From Dugong dugon (taxonomy: Eukaryota > Chordata > Mammalia > Sirenia > Dugongidae), in contig CM057464.1 in NCBI GenBank assembly GCA_030035585.1, positions 31,699,465 to 31,763,464 of the forward strand: a stretch of DNA of 64,000 nucleotides, in the 5' to 3' direction. The notes beneath the pieces are model-generated. The model searched no databases, was not told the origin of the DNA, and saw only the letters and a program-made list of their open reading frames with translations. Of this stretch, positions 46,060 through 55,469 are shown one piece after another. Position 1 is the stretch's first letter. Each line of letters begins with the position of its first letter. The position numbers and the translations under genes were made by a program.

Positions 46060-47073
46060 TAACCAGAGGACTCCCTTTAGTATTTCTTGTAATTTTGGTT
46101 TGGTTTTTGCAAATTCCCTTAACTTCTGTTTATCTAGAAATGCCCTAATTTCGCCATCATATTTGAGAGACAGTTTTGCTGGATATATAATTCTTGGCTG
46201 GCAATTTTTTTTCATTCAAGCTTTTATATATTTCATCTCATTGCCTTTTTGCCTGCATATGGTTTCTGCTGAGTAGTCCGATCTTATTCTTATTGACTCT
46301 CCTTTGTATATGACTTTTCGTTTATCCCTAGCCCCTCTTAAAATTCTCTCTTTATCTTTGGTTTTGGCAAGTTTGATTATAATATGTCTTCGTAACTTTC
46401 TTTTGGGATCTACCTTATGTGGGTTTCAATGAGAATCTTGGATAGATATCGTCTCATCTTTTATGATATCAGGGAAGTTTTCTGCCAACAAATCTTCAAC
46501 AATTTTCTTTGTATTTTCTGTTACCCCACCCCCACCCCGTTCTCTTACTCCAATCCTTCATAGGTTATTCCTCTTGATAAAGTCCCTCATAATTCTTAGA
46601 TTTTCTTCATTTTTTAAAATTCTTTTATCTGCTTTTTCCTCAAATAAGTTGGTGTCAAGTGCTTTATCTTCAATCTCACTGATTCTGACTTCTATTGCCT
46701 CAATTCTGCTCCTCTGACTTGCTCTTGAATTGTCTAAATCTTAAGTTTTATTGTTAATCTTTTGGATTTCTGATTGCTGTCTCTCTATGGATTCTTGCAG
46801 CATATTAAATTTGTCATTATGCTCTTAAATAACCTTCTTAAGATCTTCTAGTGCTTTGTCTCTGTGTTCTTTAACTTGGTCTGTTTTTTGTCTGATCTTC
46901 TTCCTGATCTCTTGAAGAGTTCTGTATATTAATCTTTTGTATTCCACCTCTTGTAATTCCAAGAAACTCTCTTCCTCTTTAAAAATTCTTGATTCTTTAT
47001 TTTGGGAGCTTGCTGAAGCCATCATGCTCTGCCTCTTTATGTGATTTGATATTGACTCTTGCCTCTGAGCCAT
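46060..47073 (-). pseudogene. L1 ORF1 pseudogene
   Basis: The start at 47,073 reads MAQRQESISNHIKRQSMMAS, then EEESFLELQEVEYKRLIYRT and a coiled-coil-like stretch to 46,825, where the frame breaks. Remains of the RRM and C-terminal parts are visible on the minus strand (frame-broken) around 46,100-46,460. The open frame at 46,825-47,157 starts upstream of this ATG and is an extension into the 5'UTR. Confidence 0.78.
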
Positions 47074-48441
47074 CAATAAGTTATTATATTTATTTATTTT
47101 ATGTTTGCTTACTGTGTCGTTGCTTCTTGTTTTGATATGCCCAAATAGGCTGTTCATGTAAGCTAGTTTGATTATTAGCGCCTTTGAAGCTCTAACATTC
47201 TGTCACCAGTGGTTAGATCTGTTACTAAGTATGTGAGCCCAGGGGTCCATTTATTTTTTTGTATGGATTCAGCTCAGGTGTCCAGGTAGTTAGTCACCAA
47301 GTGTGTGGTGCAGGCTCTCACCTACAGTCTTAGACAGGCATGGGTGATTGGTATAGGCACAGGTATCTGGTTGCAGTAGAGGGTCACACACTGAGCAAGG
47401 TAGGGGGCTGACAGCTGTCCCTGAGTGTCTGGGAGGAAAGTGTCTCCCTGTTCCCTAGATCATGTAGGTGGGTGGGTTTTGCAGCTGGAGTATGAGCACC
47501 CAGTACTGTTGGTTGTAAGGACTGGGGGACACCACTTATTCTTGGACCCCTGTCACAGGTGGCTAGGTGGTGTGTGTGGAGCCACCAGTCCTCAGGCCCC
47601 TGATGAGGGTAGGTGAAGACCCTGCTTAATGGGTAGAGCAGTGTCAAATGTTATGACCCTACCACTTCACATCTGAAACAGTTGTAGTTAGACTACAGGT
47701 ATATACCCTGTTTTACTGTGGTAATGAGGGCCTACACTGTTGAAATGGGCTCACACAGGTCTATGCAGGGGTGAAAGGCACTCAAAGTCCATGGACCCCT
47801 TATGCCTGTGCCTAGGCAAAGGAGCTGTGCCTACCCTGAGTTCCTGGTGTAGGGGATCTGGCAAATTATTTTTTTCCCTGTTTGTTCATTTGTTCCCTCT
47901 CCAAGGCCAGGAGAATGGCTCAGGGCGTATGATGGGTCCTACTTTTGGCCCAGGGGACTTGGCAAATGCTGAAGCCATCCTGGACCTGGTGCAGAGCAAG
48001 GATGAGGAGGTAAATGGGATAGAGATTCTTCCCAAAGGGGTACGTTTTTTGATCCATGTGGTAGGCCAGATGCAGGTACTTATCTTTTGCCAATTGAGCA
48101 CTGCTTTTCAGTGTTTCTGGATGCTCGAGTAGAGTCTCTGCTGCTAGGTCTCTCCTGATGTGGAAACCATCTCCCAAGTGCCACTGCCTGCTTCACTGAG
48201 CATGTGAGCTGATCCAGCCTGAAGCACTCCAGATCCCTCTGGGTCAGGCCTGGCAACTCCTCACTGCTTCCAAACCGTCTCTCCCTCTGCCTGCCACTCA
48301 GTTTGATTCCTCAACTTTGCCTGTGATGTTCTGGGCTCCTAGGATGTCATATATAATCAATTCACTTGTTTTTTCAGGTCTTTGTTGTAAGAGGCATCAA
48401 AGGAAGTGTCTAACTACTCCGCCATCTTGGCCCCGCTTCCT
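47074..48441 (-). promoter_or_regulatory. 5'UTR/internal promoter of the dead L1
   Basis: About 1.37 kb. Near the 5' end the plus strand has ctactccgccatcttggccc c (48,414-48,434), a good YY1-type site at the position usual for mammalian L1 promoters. No 266-bp monomers as in the young L1; the two 5'UTR types are unrelated beyond the first ~20 bp. Confidence 0.65.
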
Positions 48442-48537
48442 TCAATTTCTCTTCAATATACCAGCAACAAACAATTTAAATTTGAAATTAAAAGCATACC
48501 ATTTACATTAGCACCTTCCTCCTAAAGAAAAGTAAAT

Positions 48538-48954
48538 GTTGTTTTTGCTGTTAGGTGCCAGCAAGTATGTTCTGACTCACAGTGACCATACGTACAACAA
48601 AACAAAACACTGCACAGTCCTGAGCCATCCTCACAATCACTGCTATGCTTGAGTCCATTTTTGTAGCCACTGTAACAGTCCATCTCATTGAGGGTCCTCC
48701 ACTCTTTCACTGACCCTCTACTTTACCAAACATTATGTCCTTCTTCAGGGACTGGTCCCTCCTGATAATATGTCCAAAGTACATGAGACAAAGTGTCACC
48801 ATCCTTGCTTCTAAGGAGCATTCTTGCTATACTTCTTCCAAGACAGATTTATTCATTCTTCTGACAGTCCATGGGATAGTCAATATTCTTTGCCATCACC
48901 ATAATTCAAAGACATCAAGTCTTCCTTATTCATTGTCCATCTTTCACATGCAAA
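48538..48954 (-). mobile_element. RTE (BovB-like) 3' end in the old L1
   Basis: The complement of the RTE 3' end: tgttaggtgccagcaagtat gttctgactcacagtgacca, then cttcttcagggactggtccc and ccatgggatagtcaatattc. A perfect 10-bp target duplication, aaaagtaaat, lies at 48,528-48,537 and 48,955-48,964. 5'-truncated; no RT domain. Confidence 0.86.
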
Positions 48955-49266
48955 AAAAGTAAATACATAGATATAAATCTTACAAAAGATTTATATGAGT
49001 AAAACTTTAAAACTGTGATGAGAGAAATCAAAGAAGATCTAAATAAATGTAGAGATAGTACATGTTCATGGGTAGAAAGATTTAATATTATTAATATGTC
49101 AATTCTTCCCAACTTGATCTATAGATTCAATGCAATCTCAATCAAAATCCAGCGAGTTATTTTGTGGATATCAACAAAGTGATTCGATAATTTTTTTTAA
49201 TGGAAAAGTAAAAGTAAAAGACACAGAAGAGCCAACAGAATACTGAAGAAGAACACAGTTGGGGGA

Positions 49267-49764
49267 TGTCTTAGGCTGGGTTCTCTAGAGAAGCAAAACC
49301 AGTGAAGTATATATACAGAGAGAGGGATTTATCTCAAGGAAATGGCTCATGCAGTCCTAGAGGCTGGCTAGTCCCAAGTCTGTGGGTCAGGAGTCAGGCT
49401 GGAGGCTTCTCTTAACTCACGTAGCTACATGGGCTGATGAACCCAAGATTGGCAGGTAAGATGGCATGCTGCTGGCTCAAGAACTGGAAGTCGAATGATG
49501 ATAAGCCAGATGTTGCATCCAGAGCAAGCAAGCAAGCTTTGCCAGAATGTCCATATGTATATTAGAAGCAGATCACACCCCCGAGGAAACTCTTCTTACA
49601 ACTAATTGGTTGATCACATCAGATCACATCATGAAGGATGACTATATCATTACATAACCGCCAAATTACATCATTACATAACTGCTAACCTACATTATTA
49701 CATAACTGCCAAACCACTGAGAATCATGGCACAGCAAAGTTGACACACAACATTAACCATCACA
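49267..49764 (-). mobile_element. Solo LTR with perfect 5-bp target duplication
   Basis: On the minus strand it runs from tgtgatggttaatgttgtgt to ctctagagaacccagcctaa gaca, 498 bp, with TG...CA ends. Flanks gggga (49,262-49,266 and 49,765-49,769) are identical. Removing it rejoins the L1 sequence gaagaacacagttgggggac taacac. An imperfect repeat of catcattacataactgcc units lies at 49,646-49,715. ERV class not certain; the 5-bp duplication fits ERVL/MaLR. Confidence 0.8.
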
Positions 49765-49887
49765 GGGGACTAACACTACCCTACTTTAAGACTTACTATA
49801 AAGCTACAGAGATCAAGACAGTGTGGTATTGGTGAAGGAATAGACAACAGACCAGTTGACCAGAGTAGAGAGGTAAAAAATAGACCC

Positions 49888-50296
49888 TAGAAATACCATA
49901 TGATCCAGTAATCCCCCTCCTAGGAATATATCCTAGAGAAATAAAAGCCGTCACATGAATACAATATGCACACTCATGTTCATTGCAGCATTGTTCACAA
50001 TAGCAAAAATACAGGAAAAACCTAGATGCCCATCGATAGACAAATGCGTAAACAAAATGTGGTACACACACAATGGAGTACTACGCAACGATAAAGAACA
50101 ATGATGAATCTGCGAAGCATCTCACAATATGGATGAATCCGGAGGGCATTATGCTGAGTGAAATAAGTCTATCACAAAGGGGAAAATACTGTATGAGACC
50201 ACTACTATAAAAACTCATGAAAAGGTTTACACACAAAAAAAAAACCTATCTTTGACGTTTATGAGGGAGGGGAGGGGTGGGAATGAAAAAAAAAAA
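49888..50296 (+). mobile_element. L1 3' fragment with early poly(A) end
   Basis: Starts in ORF2 (taggaatatatcctagagaa ataaaagccg at 49,920), covers the C terminus to 'gtatgagaccactactataa' and stops after the G-rich tract gagggaggggaggggtggga with a direct A12 tail. Flanked by agaccc on both sides. It lacks about 1 kb of 3'UTR seen in related copies. Confidence 0.78.
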
Positions 50297-51098
50297 AGAC
50301 CCATACACATAGTCAACTGGTTTTTGACAAAAGAGCAAAGGCAATTAAATGGAAGAAGGATAGTCATTTCAGCAAGTGCTGGAGCAACAGAACATCCACA
50401 CGCAAAAACATGAATCTAGACACGGAGCTTACATCTTTCACAAGTTAACTGTGAATGAATCATAAACCTAAATGGAAAATGGTAAACTATACAACTTCTA
50501 GAAGATAATAGAGAAGAAAATCTAGATGACCTTGAGTTTGACAATGACTTTTTAGATACCACACCAAAAGCACAATCACTGAGGAATGAATGGAAAAAAT
50601 ATATGAATTAATAGATCGAAGAGGTTTCCCAAATACAGACATATATATTTAAAACAATGTGATACATGATAAAGTAGTCATTGTAAGTCAATAGGGAAAG
50701 GAAAGCTTATTCAATTAATAGGACTGGGACAACATTGTAATATTTTGAGAAGGTAACAAAAAGTTAGAAATCTATCATCTCATAACATATACCAGTACAT
50801 TTCTGAAGGCAAAATAGACTTAAAAAGTGAAAAAGAAAGAAATCATGAAATAAATATAAGCTTACATTCTTTCACAAAATTTGAATTAAAATGTATCACA
50901 GAACTAGATGTAAGATGCAAAAACTATGTAACTTGTAGAAGAGAAAAATCTAAGTGACCTTGGGTTTGATGATGACTTTTTGGATACAACACCAAAAGCA
51001 TGATCCGTAAAAGAAAAAAAAATTGATAAGTTGAACATCATAGAAAGTGAGAACTTCTGCTCTGGGAAAGACACTTATGTTAAAAGAATAAAAAGACC

Positions 51099-51124
51099 AG
51101 TAACCACTGCACCACCCAGGCTCC
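51099..51124 (-). repeat. AfroSINE 5'-end stub
   Basis: agtaaccactgcaccaccca ggctcc matches the complement of the first ~26 bp of the SINE head (ttaaccactgcgccaccagg gctcc). No body or tail. It may be a deletion remnant. Confidence 0.5.
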
Positions 51125-52052
51125 AGTCACAGACTAGGAGCAAATATTTGCAAAACACAAATCTGATAAAGGACTTGTATCCAAAACATACAAAGAACTC
51201 TTAAAAATCAACTATAAGGAAACAAACAACCCAATTACAAAATGGGCAAAAGATCTGAACAGGAAGCTCACCAAAGAAGATACATAGATGGCAAGTAAGC
51301 ATATGAAAAAAGGCTCAACATTATATGTCATTAGGGAATTGCAAAACAACAACAAGATACCAGTATACACCTATTGCAGTGGCTAAAATGTGAAACATTG
51401 AAAACATCAAATGCTGACAAGGAGTGGGGCAACAAGAACTCTCCTTCACTGCTGGTGTGATGGTAAAATGTACAGCCACTTTGGAAGACTTCTGGCTGTT
51501 TCTTACGATGCTGATTATAGGCGTAACACAATCTAACAATCATGCTCCTAGGTATTTACCCAAATGAGTAGAAAACATATGTCTACATAAAAACCTGTAC
51601 ACAGATGTTCATAGCAGCTTTGTTCAAAATTGCCGAAAATTGAAAGTCACCAAGATATCCTACAATGGGTGAATGGATAAACAAGCTGTGGTACATCTAT
51701 GCAATGGAGTATGATTCAGTTATAAAAAGAAATGAGCTATCAAGCCATGAAAAGAAATGAAAGAACATTAAATCCATACTGCTAAGTAAAAGAAACCAGT
51801 CCAAACAAGCTACACACTGTATTTTTCCATCTATATGACACTCTGGAAAAAGTAAAACCATAGAAATGGTGAAAACATCAGTGACTGCCAGGGGGTCAGG
51901 GGAAGGGAGAGAATGAATAGGTGGAGCACAGGGCATTTTTAGGGCAGTGAAACTATTCTGTGTGATACTGTAATGGGGGACACATGGTATTATGCATTTG
52001 TCAAAACCCATAGGGCCGTACAACACAAAGAGTGAACTCTAAAATAAACTAT

Positions 52053-52256
52053 GTTGCTGTGTGCCATCGAGTCAATTCCCACATACAGAGGCTCTATATG
52101 GCAGAGTAGACCTGCCCCAAGGGTTTCCTAGATTGTAATCTTTACAGGAGCAGATCACCAGGACTTTTCTCCCATGGAGCAGCTGAAGGGTATGAATCAC
52201 CAACTTTTTGGTTAGCCGCAGAGCACTTAACTGTTTTGCCACCAGGACTTCTTAAT
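52053..52256 (-). repeat. AfroSINE, long subtype, in the old L1
   Basis: From tgctgtgtgccatcgagtca to tgttttgccaccaggacttc. Perfect 9-bp target duplication ataaactat (52,044-52,052; 52,257-52,265). Confidence 0.87.
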
Positions 52257-52285
52257 ATAAACTATAACACTAAAAAACCAAACCC

Positions 52286-53978
52286 GGGGGCAAGATGGTG
52301 CTCTAGGCAGAAACACCACGCCGTCCCTCCACAGCAAAGATCCGAAAAACTAAGCCTAACAGAGAATCAACAATCCTGAAACCCTAGAACACCAAATGAA
52401 GAGATAAAGAACTCAGCCAAACACCAAACGGAGTGAGAATACTAAAAGAGAACGGAGAGCGAGGAGAGACTCAGGCAGAGATTCCTTACCAGCTAATGCA
52501 GCGTGGATCCACCATCTTGGATTCCTATCGGAGACCAGCAAACGGGAGAGCAGCCTTGCAGAGCATCTGGTCGGAGACAGAACGACCGGTAAACTGCAGT
52601 GCGCGCTCTCCCACCACCCACCCCTCTCCGCATCAGCTGGGGATCCCCTGCTTTCCGTGGCCAGGGTCTCTGGGCTGGGGGGTGCTGGTGCTTGGATTCC
52701 GCGCGCCTGGGCTGGCGGCTTTCTGGGAGCCGTTTGCTGGCAGCTAGCGAACCTTTCTCTGCCGCCTCCCCCTCCTTTTGCCTGGGTGCCTGGTTCCGAG
52801 TGCCGTCTCTGCTCTCTCCTGCGGGGCTGTAGGGCTGCGTGCGGGCGTGTGGCTGTTTCTGGGTCTGGGCTCCTGCGTGGGTGGGATCCCGGGGCCTTTG
52901 TTCGTTCGCCCCTCTGCTTTCCGTGGCCGGGGTCCCTGGGCGGGGGGGCGCCGGTGCTTGGGTTCCGCGCGCCCGGGCTGGGGGCTTTCTGGGAGCCGTT
53001 TGCTGGCACCTAGCGGACCTTTTTCTGCCGCCTCCCCCTCCTTTTGCCTGGGTGCCTGGTTCCGAGGGCCGTCTCTGCTCTCTCCTGCGGGGCTGTAGGG
53101 CTGCGTTCGGGCGTGTGGCTGTTTCCAGGTCTGGGCTCCCGCGCGGGTGGGATCCTGGGGCCTTTGTTCGTTGGCCCCTCTGCTTCCCGTGGCCACGGTC
53201 ACTTAACCCCGAGACTATCAGCTTCTTGGAATTCGCGCCCCTGAGTGGGGGCTCTCTGGGTCCCATTTGTAGGCACTGACTGCTGGTGTTGCCCTTTTTT
53301 TTTTTCTCAATTTTATTTTTCTTCCTTTTTTGATTAGTTTTGTCATATTTTACCTCTTTTTCTCTTTTGTCTTTCTTCATTGCTTAATTTCTTGTCCCTC
53401 TATCTCTTCCTTCTCTTTCTGATCCCTGAATACCAGGCGATGTATGCCTCTGTACCTTCTGGCCAGGCTGAGCTGTGAAAATTGAGACCGACTCCCCCAG
53501 ACCTCATAGCTGCATCGGTGCAATCCCTGGGAACTTTGCAGTTTTTTAACTTTTCTGATTTTCATTTGGTCATTCTTTCCTTTTCTTTCTCTTCCCCCTT
53601 CTGGTTTCCTCCATCCCATAGTCTCTCATCTGTACATTCCAACGACAAACTCCTCTAGCATTCTTTTATGTTTGTACGCTTTTTGCTCCTCCTCCTCTCT
53701 CCTCTCTCCCATATCCAGCTTAGCTTCACACATAACCATCTTCCCGCTGCACCCTACCTACCTGCACCGTGCACTAGACATCACATCACCAAGCGGTGCA
53801 GGCACGCCCTATTGGAACCTGCCCAGCACTGACTACCGACCGTCCTGGTGGCTGCGGTGAGTGCCACAAGCAACCCATCCCAGTGGCTCCTCCTCAACTA
53901 GATCTGCCCAGCTGTACCACAAGAACGAAAAAAAAAAAAAAAAATCTACAATCAATAAACAAGAGAAATATCTACTGA
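52286..53978 (+). promoter_or_regulatory. 5'UTR/internal promoter of the young L1
   Basis: 1,693 bp. The first bases, gggggcaagatggtgctcta, keep the L1 5' hallmark with a YY1-like aagatgg core, changed from the canonical gccatctt complement. The middle (52,600-53,200) is strongly GC- and CpG-rich and built from 266-bp tandem monomers. After a T-rich stretch (53,290-53,380) it ends with tgaatgccccgaaaacagca, where ORF1 starts. A CpG-rich promoter of this kind is expected to be silenced by methylation in somatic cells. The copy at 35,070 lacks the CpG-rich middle. Confidence 0.75.
52643..53200 (+). repeat. Two and a bit 266-bp monomers in the L1 5'UTR
   Basis: The marker ctttccgtgg occurs at 52,651 and 52,917 and, as cttcccgtgg, at 53,183: exactly 266 bp apart each time. 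Between the markers, unit 1 (52,651-52,916) and unit 2 (52,917-53,182) agree over nearly every base, for example gggagccgtttgctggca and ctgccgcctccccctccttt. Unit 3 breaks off after about 18 bp. The structure resembles the promoter monomers of rodent L1s. Confidence 0.88.
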
Positions 53979-55034
53979 ATGCCCCGAAAACAGCAAACAA
54001 TATCAAAACATTTACAAAAACAAGACAAGATGGCTCCAATAGGCGTCCAAATTAAAACACCAGATAACTCTCCTGTGGAAGAAAATGCACTAGAAGTACC
54101 TGATACGGAACTCAAATCACTAATACTCGGAATTTTCCAAGAACTGAGGCAAAAAGCTGACAAACATGAGGAAAAAATAGACAAATTTATGGAAAATACA
54201 GACAAAAAATTGGAAGAATTCAGGAAGATGATGCAAGAACAAAATGCCAAAATAAATTCACAACTCGAAATTATACAAAAACAACAATTAGAAATCCAAA
54301 AGATAAACAACAAGATTTCAGAAATGGACGGTGTCATAGAAGGGCTGAGAAGTAGATTTGAAACCATGGAAGACAGGATCAGTGGAACTGAAGACAAACA
54401 CTTGGATACAACTCTGTTTCAGGAAAACTCAGAAAAAAGAACAAAGAAAAATGAAGAGACCCTGAGAGTTATGTGGGACACAATTAAAAGCAAAAACTTA
54501 CGAGTGATTGGCATACCAGAACAGGGGAAGAAAACAGAAAACACAGAGAGGATCATTGAGGAACTGCTGACAGAAAACTTTCCCAATATCATGAAAGATG
54601 AAAAGCTGGTCATCCAAGAAGCTCAACGAACCCCATATAGAAGAGACCCCAAAAGAAAATCACCAAGACATATCATATTCACACTCGCTAAAACTAAAGA
54701 CAAACAAAGAATCCTGAGAGCAGCTCGGGAAAAACAAGAAGTCACATACAGAGGAGAAACAATAAGACTAAGCTCAGATTATTCAGCAGAAACCATGCAG
54801 GCAAGAAGGCAATGGGATGACATATATAAAATCTTGAAAGAAAAAAATTGTCAGCCAAGAATAATATATCCTGCAAAACTCTCATTCAGATTTGATGGTG
54901 AAATTAGGTCATTTCCAGATAAACAGAAACTAAAGGAATATGCAAAAGTCAAACCAAACTTACAAGAATTATTAAAGGGAGTTCTTCGATCTGAGGACAA
55001 AGACAAACAGCTTAAGCCCTCAGGCAGGACCTAG
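53979..55034 (+). CDS. L1 ORF1 protein (ORF1p), intact
   Basis: 351 aa, near the usual 330-370 of mammalian ORF1p. Residues 1-45 are a basic, flexible N terminus. Residues ~45-165 are a heptad-rich coiled coil (LKSLILGIFQELRQKADKH, KINSQLEIIQKQQLEIQK) that should form trimers. From ~172 comes the RRM: NLRVIGIPE (173-181), PRHIIF (229-234) and the basic RILRAAREK (244-252). Residues ~255-335 are the C-terminal domain (SSDYSAETMQARRQWDD, FDGEIRSFPDKQKL). ORF1p binds L1 RNA in cytoplasmic particles and acts as a nucleic-acid chaperone. The start MPRKQQTISKHLQKQ matches the start of the decayed copy at 35,709. No missing key segment is seen. Confidence 0.93.
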   Translation: MPRKQQTISKHLQKQDKMAPIGVQIKTPDNSPVEENALEVPDTELKSLILGIFQELRQKADKHEEKIDKFMENTDKKLEEFRKMMQEQNAKINSQLEIIQKQQLEIQKINNKISEMDGVIEGLRSRFETMEDRISGTEDKHLDTTLFQENSEKRTKKNEETLRVMWDTIKSKNLRVIGIPEQGKKTENTERIIEELLTENFPNIMKDEKLVIQEAQRTPYRRDPKRKSPRHIIFTLAKTKDKQRILRAAREKQEVTYRGETIRLSSDYSAETMQARRQWDDIYKILKEKNCQPRIIYPAKLSFRFDGEIRSFPDKQKLKEYAKVKPNLQELLKGVLRSEDKDKQLKPSGRT

Positions 55035-55277
55035 GACCTAGGATGCAGGTTCACATGAACCAGATACCATTCTAGGAACTGAACTACAGACGACTTTCCA
55101 AAAACAAAAGATATACAACAGGGAATCAGAGAAATCAATCAAAGGATGACAACAACATCAAAACAATGAAAGAGGGAACAAACGGCATAGGTATAGAACC
55201 TTCTAAAGGAGAAGAAGGCAAGGCGATACCAAGTAACGGTAGACTGCTTCAAAATTATAAAGATAAGGGTAAAATTC

Positions 55278-55469
55278 ATGGTAACCACAAAAAAAGTTAA
55301 CAAACCAACTCATAAAAATAAAGACGGAAAACATAAAGTCTCAACAAAAACAAAACCTACAAAAACAAAAGAAATGAACACAAAATCCACAAACAAAAGG
55401 AACTCAGCACAAGAGAGTAAGAAGAACAAAGAAAACTTCAGCATCACAAAAAAAAGCACTACAAAATGA
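55278..55469 (+). CDS. Small Lys-rich ORF overlapping the ORF2 start
   Basis: 63 aa, mostly Lys, Thr, Asn and Ser ([19 protein letters not shown] ...), no known domain. It lies in the A-rich spacer between ORF1 and ORF2. Its stop and the ORF2 start overlap as ATGA (55,466-55,469), a layout that would suit termination-reinitiation into ORF2. Against a real protein: the sequence is A-rich and naturally poor in stops, and in the copies near 37,018 and 18,160 the start codon is AAG, not ATG. The frame stays open for ~45-60 codons in those copies. I cannot tell whether it is translated. Confidence 0.35.
   Translation: MVTTKKVNKPTHKNKDGKHKVSTKTKPTKTKEMNTKSTNKRNSAQESKKNKENFSITKKSTTK

Larger units (their letters stand above)
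40787..48441 (-). mobile_element. Full-length L1, dead, inserted in the old L1
   Basis: 5' end at about 48,435 (ggggccaagatggcggagta g on the minus strand), 3' end at 40,787 with agtacaacaataaaataaaa. Length about 7.65 kb. Target duplication tcaattgttctttt (40,773) versus tcaatttctcttc (48,442). The layout and both UTRs match the copy at 13,171-20,828, so both belong to one older L1 lineage. Confidence 0.87.

Noticed and set aside
49640..49720. CRISPR-like short repeats
   Set aside because: Only a few imperfect catta-cataactgcc units inside an LTR in a mammalian genome; no spacers of even length.
52433..53279. Overlapping plus-strand frames of 77-146 codons in GC-rich DNA
   Set aside because: They are L1 5'UTR monomers read in several frames; low stop content from high GC explains them.
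52286..53400. CpG island of a host gene
   Set aside because: It begins exactly at the L1 5' end and consists of L1 monomers; no host exon follows.
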